A stretch of 64,000 nt of DNA from Pollenia angustigena (GCA_930367215.1 OV884059.1:234855803-234919802), one strand, 5' to 3'. Shown: positions 31,250 through 42,527, counted from the stretch's first letter. A program made the numbers and translations. Notes: a model not told the origin generated them from the sequence alone.

Positions 31250-32068
31250 TTAGTTCTTTACAGACGTTGACAAGTTTTTTTTTGCAGCCGGGGTCAGATG
31301 ATCATTCAAGTACACTTTCGACTCGATACTACCTCCAATCACTTCTTTAAGTATAATATTACGATCCCTGTGATAATTTATCATCATTTGATCACGCAGT
31401 TGCACTGAATTTAATTTCACCAAAACAGCTTTATCTCCACCAAAGTATGTGCAATGCTGGATATCAGAGTTTGTAATGGAAACATTACACATCGATCCTA
31501 TTTTAATGATAGGTTCCCTAAGATTTTTAATCGATTTAGGTAAACCTCTTATGACTATATTGGATCTGTTTAAACGTCTCAAAGTCGTATTAGATTCCAT
31601 TTCCAATTTATTTGTTCTGTCATTGCTTATTGAGTCAACATGTTTTATAAGTTCACAGGTATTCGTTATATCACTTTTATTAATTTTAGTCTTGTTATGA
31701 GAACACTGCTTAGCCAGTTCTTCCAAGTGTATTTTAAAGATATTCGTTGCATCATCTAGCTTTTCTTCAATTATTCGTCTGACCTCTTTTAATTTCAGCT
31801 CGAAGTTCTTTTCTAACGAAATAGCTAGTGCTTCAAAACCTTTTCTTAATTCATTTTGAATATCATTAGAGACAGACATACTCGGGCAGCTTATACAAAC
31901 AAATTTTAATGTTTTGTGTTTTGTCATGAAATTAAATTCATCAGGCGTGATTTTGGCACACGCAATATGGAAAAATAGACCACAGCAGGCACACCCTACC
32001 GATTTTTGTGTTTTAGTAACATTTTTTTTGCATGTAGGGCACTTATAAGTTTCTTGTTGTGGCGCCAT
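31250..32068 (-). CDS. CR1-like LINE ORF1 with PHD-type zinc finger
   Basis: 272 residues, uninterrupted. An N-terminal PHD-like finger (residues about 9-57) shows C-x2-C (CPTC), C-x2-C (CACC), H..C (FFHIAC) and C-x2-C (CISC). A coiled-coil-like middle (about 65-130) and a fold similar to an RNA-recognition/transposase-22 region follow (NIVIRGLPKSIKNLREPI to VLVKLNSVQLRDQMM, then HLTPAAKKNL near the end). PHD-bearing ORF1 proteins occur in CR1-group LINEs and act as RNA-binding chaperones. Its ORF2 is the minus-strand frame at 22449-25301. The start ATG at 32068 is followed directly by the finger, so I accept it. The end falls just after the conserved HLTPAAKKNL block. Confidence 0.8.
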   Translation of the reverse strand: MAPQQETYKCPTCKKNVTKTQKSVGCACCGLFFHIACAKITPDEFNFMTKHKTLKFVCISCPSMSVSNDIQNELRKGFEALAISLEKNFELKLKEVRRIIEEKLDDATNIFKIHLEELAKQCSHNKTKINKSDITNTCELIKHVDSISNDRTNKLEMESNTTLRRLNRSNIVIRGLPKSIKNLREPIIKIGSMCNVSITNSDIQHCTYFGGDKAVLVKLNSVQLRDQMMINYHRDRNIILKEVIGGSIESKVYLNDHLTPAAKKNLSTSVKN

Positions 32069-32841
32069 AATATTTTAAATAATTAAAAAGTCCCGGCACT
32101 GTCGCAAGTATACAAATATGTATGTATATATGTTCAAGAAAAAAAAGGTAAACAAGATGGATCACCAGGAATGAACGATAAATCCAATACGAATTGTCAG
32201 GATCAGCTTATAATTATATTTTATTTTATAAGTGTTGATGCAAGTTTTGTAATTTAATTTAGTATAAAGAAGCAAAGTTTACAGCAACAATGTAATTTCA
32301 ATACCAACAGCATCAAAGCAACTCAGCAAAAACAAAACCGCCACAAAGCGAAGCAGAGGTTGGTTATTTCAAGTTTATTACTTTTCCAAAAGGCACAGTT
32401 TAATATTCTTATAATATTATATTAATTTATCAATATTTAAACGATTTTCTCAATTTTCACAATAATTAGACGAATTAAAACCACAATTATACTTTATTTC
32501 CCAAAAAAAATTTTCTCTTAAGAATTTTTTGCTTTATTCTTGCATGACGGTGATGCCAAACTTCATCACATAGACACGTATAAACAAATGTGTTTACAAA
32601 TTTTAAATGTGTGTTTTCCCCAACTACTTATGAGACTAGATTTAAGCCTTGACATTTTTAAGACTGCTGAATTTAATTTTTGAATTTTACAGCTTATAAA
32701 ATAATAGGTTTGTTAAAAATTCATGTATAAGCAAGTGGAATCAAATTGAAAAAAAAAAATAAAGAAAATTGGGGAAATACTTATGTATTGAAAGAATTAC
32801 AATTTAACTTATTAGTTAATAAAATTTTATGAAAATATAAG
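32069..32841. other. LINE 5' region and AT-rich intronic sequence
   Basis: Probable 5' UTR of the CR1-like LINE up to about 32360, then AT-rich sequence. No gene was seen. Confidence 0.35.
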
Positions 32842-33613
32842 GTGCGTTTGAGTACTTTAACAGTAAAATGCAGTAAATGAGTAAACTGAAAAATTTGCTC
32901 TCACAAAAAGCTGTTCTCCAAAAAAGTACGCGAACGTAAAATTTGTAAAAATTCGTAAAATACAGGCAACAGCTGATGGCAAACAATTGAAGTGTTGAAA
33001 AATGTTTACACTTTTGACTACTTAACTCGTTTTCTTATCGGTACTCGATTAAATACTTTTTATATAACGAACATTTTTGAAAAATACAAACAAACTATTT
33101 TATGTAATCTTTCATATTGTGTGTTTTTTATTTTATTTGATTTTTCTAATTTGTAGCGGGTTAAATTATTTATAAGAACATGAATAATTATTTGCTATTG
33201 ATTACTTAAGTACCCAAATACTTCACACTTTTACAACTCTAAAAAATTAACATAACAAAAAAATATTCAAAAGTTTGTATTTAGCCAAATAAATGCTTCA
33301 CAAACAAGTTTAATTAAAAATTATTTATCTGTTTTGGTTTAATTTTTGTTTCAACTTTTCTTTTATTTATCAATTTTTTTCACAGTTTGTATGATTTTTA
33401 TTTGTTACTTTTGTTTGTTTACCTATTGAAACATATGTTTTTTTGATTTACTAAATTTTACTGCAAAAATTTCTGCAGTAAAAATTTGTAAATACTCAGA
33501 CAAGAACTGTCACTTTACGCTCTCAATTTATGTTTTCATTTACTGTATTTTGTGTACGCAATTTCGTAAAATGCAGTAAAAAATAGTAAAAACTTTTGTG
33601 TTCTCGAACGCAG
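32842..33613. mobile_element. MITE with ends TGCGTTYGAG, copy 1
   Basis: Left end tgcgtttgagtactt; right end, read inverted, tgcgttcgagaacacaaaag. The region 33240-33613 is matched in inverted orientation by 63117-63490. Internal inverted pair ctgcaaaaatttctgcag. It ends 85 bp before the exon at 33699. Confidence 0.65.
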
Positions 33614-33698
33614 CTATAGTTTCATTTATAAAGAAATATGTATATTTACGTACATTCACATTTTTAAACTCTAAAACTTCTTTTGTTTTTTTACACAG

Positions 33699-33782
33699 TG
33701 AACAAATAGATTGGGAAAAATATATAAATGCTAAAATCGCAAAAGTCAACAGTGGCCACCCATCTTGTAAAAAGGCATACTG
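33699..33782 (+). CDS. Zinc-finger gene exon (basic linker)
   Basis: Acceptor tttttttacacag and donor TG|GTAAAA. 84 bases, symmetric phase (one base in, two out). Reads EQIDWEKYINAKIAKVNSG, then a short CKKAY end. No zinc finger and no recognised domain. It joins 3891-3962 upstream (Asn) and 33843 downstream (TG+C = Cys). No counterpart was found in the second copy near 53 kb, so it may be optional. Confidence 0.5.
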
Positions 33783-33842
33783 GTAAAATAATTTAACTTT
33801 TAACTTTTTAAAATTTGTTTGTAAAATCTTTTTTAATTTTAG

Positions 33843-33887
33843 CTCCTCATCATCCAGTGAAAGTGACGATGAACTACCCACTACCAA
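33843..33887 (+). CDS. Zinc-finger gene exon (acidic SSSSESDDELP linker)
   Basis: Acceptor ttttaattttag, donor AA|GTAAGT; 45 bases, symmetric phase. It encodes SSSSESDDELPTT. It is duplicated at 53527-53571 with three changes of residue or fewer and identical splice phases, which supports it as a real exon. The motif also resembles the 3891 exon (SDETDYG), suggesting an older exon duplication. Confidence 0.7.
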
Positions 33888-33940
33888 GTAAGTAAAATTA
33901 AACATTTAAAAAATTTTTATTCAACTTATAAAAATTATAG

Positions 33941-34857
33941 TCAATGGTTCCCCGTTAAAATGCCTCAATACGAAATAAAAAAAGTTGGTAATCGTTTTCC
34001 TTGTCCGGTATGTATGAAAGCATTTACTTTAAAAACAAATTGTCGTCACCACATCTTTACGAAACATGACAAACAGAATACATTTGCTTGTGCATTTTGT
34101 GGACATCATTCTACCTGTTTGAAATATTTAAGTACGCACCTTAGACGCATGCATCGTGGTCAATCGCTACATACGAATGCTAACAAGTTAGCTTTGTTAT
34201 TTGGAGATCGTCTGTACAGCAAACCTGACGTTTGGCGCCTTGTAAAATGTATGTTGTGTAACACAATATTTTCAACGACAAAACAACTGCGTCAACATTT
34301 AGCAAATCACAGTGATATTTACACCCTTTATAGTTTGAAATTAAGTAGTAGCATTGTCGAGCATTGGTTTCCAAATATGATGGATTTAAATCATGTCAAG
34401 GAAATAATTTGTAAAGATATTCTGGAGAAAGATTGGTTAAAATACTACGTAGTGTTAAACGAACATTCTTACGAAGTGTCTGTAAGTGATACAGAAGTAG
34501 AAGACTTAGAAGATGAATCTGTAGAGCGTGCGAGCAAATATAATTGTGAAATGTGTGCTGAAAAGTTTTCTTTCAAATATCAAGTTTTTTCCCATTCAAA
34601 AGAAGATCATGCCCAAAACGCCATTCCTTTAAGATGCCGGCGATGCAATTTGAAATTTATATCAATCAAAATGTATGAACAACACAGACAAACTTATTGC
34701 CGAAATAAATACAAACACTTGTTCTGTAAATATTGCCCGGGAAAATTTATTTGGCCCGAAAATATGAAAAATCATAATTGTCCCACAAAAATATCTACGG
34801 AAAATGCTGAAACTGAAGATCATCAAATATTCACAAGTGTTCTTGAGGTTGAGAAAA
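33941..34857 (+). CDS. Six-finger C2H2/C2HC zinc-finger exon, first copy
   Basis: Acceptor aaaaattatag, donor GAAAA|GTAAGT. The 917-base exon encodes about 305 residues. Fingers in order: CPVC..HHIFTKH, CAFC..HLRRMH, CMLC..HLANH; then a linker with the acidic SDTEVEDLEDE; then CEMC..H, the C2HC finger CRRC..H-x4-C, and CKYCPGKFIWPENMKNH. Such proteins are nuclear, DNA- or chromatin-binding factors; the target is unknown. The exon is highly similar to 53626-54540. The second copy has no donor at the matching place and reads on, whereas here GTAAGT ends the exon. The leftover A joins in frame to the exon at 52803 (A+AT = Asn), 18 kb away. Without splicing, translation would stop at 34892, leaving a shorter protein. 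ATG 33960 is a possible internal start but an upstream exon is more likely. Confidence 0.8.
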
Positions 34858-35058
34858 GTAAGTGTTTTTTATCTATATCTACGTCTATATAATATTATAA
34901 AGCGGGAAATTTTGTAGTTTCTTAATCTCCGGAATTGCTGGTCCGATTTTAAAAATTAAAAATGGAACCACCTTACGAACATAGACTAAATAAGGTGCTA
35001 AAGTGCTTAGGATAGGGTACACGGGCGATCAATAGCCTATTCTAACCTCACCCATAAC
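34858..35058. mobile_element. Helitron-like 5' end in the intron
   Basis: From about 34883 TCTATATAATATTATAAAGC followed by a ctggtccgatttt block resembles insect Helitron 5' ends (compare 43040). It is interrupted at 35058 by hAT-4. No Rep/helicase frame. Confidence 0.4.
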
Positions 35059-36053
35059 CAGCGTTACCGTTGTGATACTAAAGTATCAATTTGACCCTTT
35101 TTCGACGGTGTTGATACCTTTTATGACCTTTTTTTTAAATTATACTTTTGTATCATTATCACCTATTTTGTGACACTTTTTGACCCTTTTTTGGAAATAG
35201 CTCTCACATTTTGTTTTTTGTCAACACTGCGGAACAGAAGTGCTAAACAAATGTTTTCGAAATAAGCATTGCTTGATATGGAACAGACTCAAAGTATAAA
35301 CTTACAATTCCGTGCTTTCTTCTCCTTAATTTTTGATAGTAAAGTACAATTTCCCGAAAAGTAAACATAACTCATATACATATTTGTTATTTTTTACGGT
35401 GGTTTCTTTTCAAAACAAAAATTTGACATTTTATTAAAAAAATGCAATTTTGTGTTTTGCTCTCTTAAATAGTAGCATGTTTTATTCAAAAAAATTCGCC
35501 CTTAATAATGGCAAAAGGTATTGAACTTTTCGCCCCCTTTTGAATCGACAGTGTTGAGAGTGCCCTAACAGGAATTAAAACAAGAGGTAAAAATTGCTCA
35601 ATTAGCGGAAATTCCCAAATATTTGGTAAAAGCGGTATGATAGCAAACTCTTATATTTATTAAAAATCGTAAAAGCTTTAAAAAATCTGACACTTACAGG
35701 AAAAAATCGCTTTAATCGAGAAAATGGTTACAATCCGCGAACGATAGCAAAATTTAAAACAAACACTAAAATTTATTTGACATCGCTTAATCTGAAAATT
35801 AAATAAAAAGTATAAAAAAATTAGCTATAATGATAAAGAATAAACTTTTTGTCAGGTGTTTAAAACAGAGCATTCCATAAAAATTATTAAGTTTTTGCTT
35901 ATAAAAAACATGGTCTTATTATGTTCATTAAAATGGGAAATACTGCTTATAAAAAACTTGACCCTTTTTTTATTGAAATACCCTTTTTTGACCCCTTTTT
36001 CTGGAAAATCCCCTTTTTGTGACCCTCTTCGAAAATTTCCAACGGTAACCCTG
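35059..36053. mobile_element. hAT-4: 995-bp non-autonomous hAT element
   Basis: Ends CAGCGTTACCGTTG / CAGGGTTACCGTTG are inverted (13 of 14). The flanks CCCATAAC and CTCATAAC match in 7 of 8, an aged target duplication. gacccttttt and gaccccttttt recur near both ends in inverted sense. No transposase. Confidence 0.65.
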
Positions 36054-36828
36054 CTCATAACTCCAAAGCTAAAATAAAATAAATTTAATACTTATCGTTG
36101 TTCTCTAGAAAAAAAAGTAGACAGGTGTCTGGTACTTTTTTGAACTTCGGCCCCATTAGGAAGTAAACGGGTAAAACCTAAATTTTGGTACTTTTTTGTC
36201 ACTCCGTCTATCTTTTAAACCAATAAACGTTAAAATAAACATTATATCACGTTATAAACTTATCTAAAAACTACAAATGCAAATTCCATACTTTTTAGAA
36301 ATTCGAACTTTTAAGGGGTGAAATTCGTAACTATTTTTGGTACTTTTTTTTACAAAGTAGTTTGCTCCATTCTTGGGATTTTATGTATTAAATGTGCTCC
36401 CACTACAATATTAAAATATTTAATACTTCAATGGGGAGAAAAAAGTACCAAAAAGGGGAAATACGGAAAATTAAATTTCTTTCTTTAGCTTTTGGTTCTA
36501 CAACTGGTACTCTGTTGTAATAAACATTATAAAGTTTAATTTTCTTTTAAGTAGAATTTCTTATGAGCTTAAAATACCACTTAAAAATCGCAAAACGCCA
36601 GGTTTATTTGATGGAGTTCTGAAACTCGTGCTTCTAACTTGCAATCTGCACTAGTGTCTTAAAAATAATCTAGTTCCCCTGAGCATACTTATGCAATTTG
36701 AAGTCACCAAACCGTCTTATGATTGCAATTTACAGAACACCTATTAAGCAATTTCAAGTCAGAATCGCACATGTTAGGCGTTTAGCGATTGCAGAAAATG
36801 ACCGATATATTTGTATAACTTTATACAT
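36054..36828. other. AT-rich sequence with repeated gtactttttt words
   Basis: Several ggtactttttt or aaaaaagtacc words at 36110-36450 resemble those at 6885-7030 and suggest a shared degraded element. No gene. Confidence 0.35.
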
Positions 36829-37116
36829 ATAACATTATGTCCAAAATTAAGGCACTTTCACGACATATATTGGAATAACTTAAAAATGGTTGACCATATT
36901 GAGTCTTTTTATTTTTTTAGCATTTTTAAAAACATACAATTTGTATTTTTTTTTCAAAATTTTCCTTTTTTCCAAAAAATCAACAATGTAAGCACGGCTT
37001 AAAGGTTATACTGCTGCCGAGTTCCATATTTTTTTGTTAACTGAATATGGTCAACCGTTTTCTAGTTATTCCAATATATGAAGTGAAAGTGCCTTAATTA
37101 TGGACATAACGGTATA
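36829..37116. mobile_element. MITE, family G, about 70-bp inverted ends
   Basis: The left arm (attatgtccaaaattaaggc, onward to ggttgaccatatt) and the right arm at about 37043-37116 are inverted copies. One arm recurs alone at about 56440-56512. Confidence 0.7.
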
Positions 37117-37689
37117 TCTCGAAAAGTTGAGCTGATAGAGAAAAATGAAGACTATATTTGAAATTAAACTAGTAAAAATTTGCAATCAAATTCAGACCGC
37201 ACAAAAAAAGTTTAAATTTGTTCTTTTGAGCCTGTATAAAATATTAAAATTTCAATTAAAAACCATAAAACGGTTCAACAAAATAACCACAATACTAGTT
37301 ATAATTAAAATCAGTTTTAAAAAAAGACAGTAAATTAAACAAAACATACATAATTGTTTGAACTTTATGGGTTATTCTTCACAAGTTGTCAAACATTTAG
37401 CAGCTCGTTTGCAAGAGTTTAGCAAATCGTTAGCCAAAGTTTGGTAAGTGTATTATAAATAAACTTTGTACTAAGCTCATGCCAAATTTTCGTTATGAAT
37501 ACACGACTGTTAATTTAATATACATAAACATCTGTGGCATTTTGACAAAACATCTTAAGTCTAATTTAAAAAGTTGAAAAAATTGTTGTTAAACATACGA
37601 ATTTTCATTCAAAAAACCTTTTCGTTTACGTTTTTCAAATTTTGTATTATAAAAAAAATTTTCTTTAATTTTGGTTTATTTTATTATTT
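37117..37689. other. AT-rich gap with partial copy of the foldback unit
   Basis: 37225-37305 resembles part of the 566-bp unit (ttaaaaaccataaa, ataaccacaatac). 37530-37562 shares cattttgacaaaacatctta, in inverted orientation, with 42885-42912. No gene. Confidence 0.45.
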
Positions 37690-39286
37690 AGGTTAGGTTA
37701 AATGGGTAGCCGTCACGACGACGACTCACTTGGGTCCTTATAGCGGTCCCTTTGTGATACCCCTAGCCACTGACAAGAGTCAGCCAGTATCCACCAGACT
37801 ATTCCCCAGGGGTCACTGCAGTCTCGAACCACCCCGATTCCCTGCAGAACAAGGAGATCGATTTCAGTCCCGCATTGGACAAATCGTCCTGATATGGCAA
37901 TTCCAGTCTCCCAAAATGCCTAAACCTAATGCCCCCAGACCAGGGCATTGGCAGACAACTCCTACAGTAGTCATTATACGCAAGACCCATCCTCCTAGCA
38001 TGAGTCCCTATCACCCAGTGACAAGTGATGACCGATATCACTGTCCTCATACGGTCCCTGCCGAGACCGAGTAGTACGCGCGTTCTCGCCGCGTCATAGC
38101 CAGGCCATAGAGTCCTGGCCATCAAGCAGGTATGCTCCCCCTGCCATCTCCCCTGAGCCCTTCTGTACGACTCCCGTCTGATGAGAGTCTTGCAGTGGGC
38201 CATTGAAGTGCCAAACCCACTGTGCCCTGGTACCCATGTCAGCGTTACACTGGAATGTTTCGCGATCTCATTCAGAGACATCCGGCATTCCACTGTTAAC
38301 ATACATAGATGTCGTAAAGACACCAGCCAGAGCTGCAATGGCAGCCTTGCTGTCCGTAAATATACATATGTATATGCCTCGATATACGATAGTACCTCAG
38401 CCAGTTTGCCGCCCACCTTATGGCAGAGATTTCCGCCTGCAGCACACTACTGCCATCTGGCAGCCTTAAAGAGACCCTGATGTCCAATTCCTCGATGAAG
38501 AAACCTCCACCCACTCTATTGCCCATCCTGGAACCATCGGTGTAGACGTAGGGTCGGTTCCAGAGATCGCGCTTTATCGAGCAGCTCATCATAATTACCA
38601 TGATGAACCGTGAACAAAGCACCGAAAAAGGGTTCTGGAGTGCAATAGTCCAGCTCTGCCAGGTCGTAGGACGCGCGAAGCGTGACCCTGACATGAACAT
38701 AGTTCCGCGTAGACCATAGGCCCACCGCCCCCAGTCTCATAGCGGAAGTCAGGGCCTGTTGTTCTGCCATGATGTCAACCGGCAACCAGTTCAGCATAGT
38801 AAACAGTGCCTTCGTCGGTGTCGAGCGGAGTGATCCCGTGATCATGAGCGCAGCCACCCTATATACTTTCTCAAGCATCCTGCAGTACCGTCCCCTTTCC
38901 ATGGCAGGCCACCACACTATGACCCCTTAGAAGAGGATTTTACCACCGCCTCAAAGATCCATTCGATGCCCCTGGGGCCCAGGCCCCAGCTCCTGCCCAA
39001 GGATCTCTAACAGGTGTATAAGGCCACAATGGCGCTATCAACCCTCGTCCGAACGTTGAGTTCCCATGATAGTTTGCTATCGAGAATTACGCCCAAATAT
39101 TTGGCACTGTTTGAGAGCCGCAGCTCCGTGCCGTTTAGCCTAGGAAGCCTGAAGTTCCCAACCTTTTACTTCCTGGTAAAGAGCACTAACTCAGTCTTCT
39201 GTGGATTGACACCAAGTCCACAGGAGATGCTCCAAGAGCTTAGAATCTGTAATGCAGATTCCATACAATGTGTCCAATGGCAAGCT
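37690..39286 (-). pseudogene. LOA-like LINE copy 2: RT 3' part and RNase H, broken
   Basis: Minus strand. The RT remnant begins near 39270 at the palm C-terminal side, with the block SCGLGVNPQKTELVLFTRK and AKYLGVILDSKLSWELNV. RNase H follows with TDGSRMGNRVGGGFFIEELD (about 38540) and LQAEISAIRWAANWLRYY. The C-terminal block is at 37800-38120. Many frameshifts and stops. The 3' UTR (37690-37760) matches that of the copy at 9326. The upstream RT and the endonuclease are deleted; ORF1 sequence is joined directly at about 39287. Confidence 0.8.
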
Positions 39287-39874
39287 TCAGCAGAAGTACT
39301 CGTCCACACACGCCATCAGCTTCACGTGACCCTGGTACCAGTCAGCATCGCCGCATTGCGGGGGTGCTCCTGGATTCCCACTAAGGATCTTCCAAAAGAC
39401 ACCCATCATTTGCTGCTTCACCAAGTCCCACCTAGAGTGGGAGATGGATTCATCAGCAGCACCTCTGTCTATAACCCTAACAAGATGGTTTTTCGCCACC
39501 TCGCTGTAGGACCTATTAGTCGACTTTGGTGCATGTTTGGGACGTTTTATCCCTGGTTGCTGTCTAGCGGCTGTCGCTTCTTCCTCCGAACGTTGCCGTT
39601 TAGGCGGTGCCTTCGCAAGGGCAGGATGTGAAACGCTTTGAAGCCCAGCAGTAAGGGCCTTAGCCCATGCCAATGAAGCTTCCTGTTCAGCAGAAAGCTC
39701 ATTGGCATCTTTGGAGCCGAATAGCTCGATAACACGCAAGGCAGCACGCCTTGAGTTAGATGCCCTCTTGGAAGGATTTTTATGCCGAGGTGTCTTCTTA
39801 GTGACGCCGGAGTTGGCGGGGGGAGGTACTGAAGTGGGACAGGATGTAATCATCTCCGTCCCCCTTTGCACAAT
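39287..39874 (-). pseudogene. LOA-like LINE ORF1, C-terminal part
   Basis: Minus-strand frame reading SVPPPANSGVTKKTPRHKNP, an alanine/basic-rich middle (AKAPPKRQRSEEEATAARQQ), then SRWDLVKQQMMGVFWKIL and HVKLMACVDEYFC. This fits the gag-like ORF1 of LOA/I-group LINEs; zinc knuckles are missing because the frame is cut by the deletion. hAT-2 separates it from its N-terminal part at 42204-42527; excision joins MPIV-QRGTEMITSCP in frame. Confidence 0.65.
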
Positions 39875-40229
39875 TAGGGATGAAACGATACGAGTAAATA
39901 CAAGTACATATTCGATACTTTTATATAAGTACCAAGTATTTTTGTAATCGATACTTAGCAACATAGTTCCAAGTAGTATCGGCAAAAAAAATACTCGGTA
40001 TCGGTCAAAAGTAATCGTTTCAGTTTGGTATTGAAATTAATCTTAAATTTTTGATTATTTATCAAAGTTGGAGCAGCAGTAACGGTATAAAGAAACCGTT
40101 TGACCAGCAGACACTAGGGATGCCGATCCCGAATACCAAAATCCCGGAATTATTCTAAAAATGTAAGTCCCGAATCCCGAGATTTCGGGCTTAGTAAAAA
40201 TTTAATATTAAATCATTCTGGCCATGAAA

Positions 40230-40420
40230 ATAATTTTTAACTGGTTACGAAAAAGTCACAAGTGAATAAATGTTACATGCAGTGCATTTTGTACCACGAA
40301 AACAAAATCAGAAGGTGTGGTCCTTTTTCTAAGTTAATGACGTAAAAAGCAAGTTGTGCAAAAAGGTGTTAAAAACTTTAGGAGGTTCTACCAAAGGTGT
40401 TTGGACACATATTTGTTTAA
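40230..40420 (+). pseudogene. hAT transposase N-terminus, BED zinc finger remnant
   Basis: Broken frames on the + strand include a C-x2-C-like start and LCKKVLKTLGGSTKGVWTHI, where GGSTKGxWTH is the hallmark of BED fingers in hAT transposases. The rest of the transposase is absent or replaced. Confidence 0.6.
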
Positions 40421-40619
40421 GTTTATTTAATTTAATTAATACCTGCATATATATTTCAAAACGCATATATGAAGCTATTTATTTACGATACCCAGCAGTG
40501 TTTAATGAGAACATTGGTTTCGTCGGCAGCATATGTTTGCAATAAAATAAGGTATCAATTACACTGTGCAAGAAATTTACACTTTTTTTACAAGTTTTAA
40601 CCTAATTGTTGGCGGTTTA

Positions 40620-41105
40620 ATAAAATTCTTAAACTTGGCCCCTGAAGCGCCTAGGGTGCCCCTAGATGGGTCAAATGTATGACCGACCCCACTTAATTTT
40701 TCATCCTAATCTTTTTTTCTATCATACCTACCCGCTATCTCTATTCTTTAAGGGGGCTCCCATATACAATGTTCAATGCAGACTAGAAATATATTGAAGA
40801 AAAAGTCACATAAATGAACAGGAGTCGCCCCTACTGGGATATGATGTATTACCGACCTCAATTAGAAAGAAGTTATTTTATTATTTTATTGCGGGATTTC
40901 GGTTTTTTAGTTTTTTCAATAATAGAAAGCGTTTTTGAGTTACGCGAACATATGTTGTGTAACCTCCTCCATTTTCGAAATAACGGTATATCTCGAAAAC
41001 CAGAGCCAACCTAAAAAAACGGCCGGCACCACTGGATTCAGCGTACCCGAATTATGTCAAAACGCCATGTGCCCGGCTTTTCTGTTTTTCAACTAGCATA
41101 GTGTT
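40620..41105. mobile_element. Foldback element family F, copy 2 (partial)
   Basis: Matches 3120-3330 directly and the ends of the 2690 copy (aataacggtatatctcgaaa, ccactggattcagcgtaccc). This copy keeps the outer right end that copy 1 lost. Confidence 0.65.
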
Positions 41106-41297
41106 ATCAGACGTCAATAATTTGTTTTATAAGCTTTTTACAATATAAGTTTTAATACATAATACTTCCATATTACTTTAAAAGAATACATTAAACTGTT
41201 TTATTTTGTAATGAGTTTAATTTTCTTCATGAATTAATTTGTTTTAATTTATACATAAACAATCAAATATAATTATATGAATTTTAAAAATTGGATT

Positions 41298-41640
41298 TTA
41301 TATATGAAATCCCGAAAAATCCCGATTCGTCCCGGGATCATCTCGCGATAGCGAACATTGCTTGGCAGAACTCATTTTCGAAGAAGTGCGGCCCCATAAC
41401 GCCGCCAGCCGCAGAACTAACTGGGCAGCATGCGCGTATGTTTTCCCATTTGCTACAGACCCGGTTTGCTGAAATTTGCGCACAATTCTCCCGATTGTGG
41501 AAACATTTGGTCGTTTATGCTGACCAATAAAATCACGATGTGCACGAAATGCATTTTGATTGAACGCCCATTTTCGTAAAAGGCTTTAACAATCTTAACG
41601 CGCTGCTCAATTGTTTACCTCTCAATGGTAGAAGTAGTCA
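41298..41640 (-). pseudogene. Tc1/mariner-like transposase N-terminal helix-turn-helix remnant
   Basis: Minus-strand frames with shifts read EQRVKIVKAFYENGRS, then PQSGE/STIGRIVRKFQQTGSV. The EQRxxIVKxFYxNGxS ... RKFxxTGSV pattern is that of the N-terminal helix-turn-helix of Tc1/mariner-like transposases. The catalytic domain was not seen. It is adjacent to repeated cccgaa/ttcggg words near 41310-41340. Confidence 0.5.
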
Positions 41641-42203
41641 AATACTGAAACAAAGAAAGGTCAATTTAAGTTGCGCAAAAAACTTGACGTTAAGGTGTGA
41701 CTTACAATTAACATCGTGGATTATTGTTTAACCAACCATTATTACATATTTATCAATTTAAAAATAAAATACATAACATAAATAAATAAATAATACATAT
41801 TAACATTTAAAATAAATACAAAGTGACATTGTTGATTTCTGGAATAAAAGGTGAATGAAGGTTGTTATCCTAAACGTTCTATAAAATTTTGTTTCCTAAG
41901 ATAAAAAAGATTTTTCGAAAGGAAATTGGAACTAGGTGGTAACTAAAAGTGGTCTCAATCTTTACACTTTTTATTTTGCACAAAAATTCTAATAGGTTGT
42001 AGTTCTTATTTTATTGTATAGTACTAAAACACTAATAAGAAAGTTTTTAAATGCTGCTTTCTATTATTTTATCATACAAACGATACAAGTAAGTATCGAT
42101 ACTTTTTTTTCGATACTAAGTAGGTATCGATACTTTACGAGCGATACCACATCGAGTAAAAGTATCGATACCTTAGAGGTATCGTTTCATCCTTATGCAC
42201 AAT

Positions 42204-42527
42204 AGGCATATGGGAGGCTGCTTTGTTGGACGACTTTGTCACTTCCAGCTTTGCAGCACCCGAAGCATGGGATTAATCCGCTTTGGCGGAAAAGGCTTTT
42301 GCGACAGAGGGCGCGAATGACAGAGGTACATCGCCGCTGTTGGGTGGCGAGGCTGATACAGCCACCGACGGGATCGTCTTCGTCTCATTGTCCTTATCAT
42401 AAGTCCTTTTCATGTCGTGTTCCGTGTCATTGTTAGTTTGTTGTTTGTTTTGTTTTTGGTCGGTTTTGAAGAGAGTTGTCATTTTGTTTTTGGTCCCACG
42501 AGTGTAGGGGATCTGGAGGTCCGCCAC
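42204..42527 (-). pseudogene. LOA-like LINE ORF1, N-terminal part
   Basis: Minus-strand start at 42527 (MADLQIPYTRGTKNKMTTLF), a low-complexity hydrophilic stretch rich in Lys, Gln, Asn and Asp, then SPPNSGDVPLSFAPSVAKAF. It runs to 42204 where hAT-2 interrupts it. The continuation is at 39287-39874. One shift is needed near 42270. Confidence 0.55.

Larger units (their letters stand above)
39875..42195. mobile_element. hAT-2: 2.3-kb hAT element, TSD TGCACAAT
   Basis: Perfect 8-bp duplication tgcacaat (39867-39874, 42196-42203). Inverted ends TAGGGATGAAACGATAC / TAAGGATGAAACGATAC (16 of 17). A BED-finger remnant of a transposase is readable inside. The interior also holds a piece of foldback family F and a Tc1/mariner-like helix-turn-helix fragment, so other elements are nested in it. 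A second hAT-like start (tagggatgccgatcccgaat) occurs at 40115. Confidence 0.8.

Noticed and set aside
33540..33905. 121-codon minus-strand frame over the small exons
   Set aside because: It is antisense to two exons with good splice sites and a MITE end; low-complexity hydrophobic sequence.
40115..41345. A separate nested hAT bounded by tagggatgccgatcccgaat and cccgggatcatctcgcg
   Set aside because: The ends are only loosely complementary and no 8-bp duplication was found.
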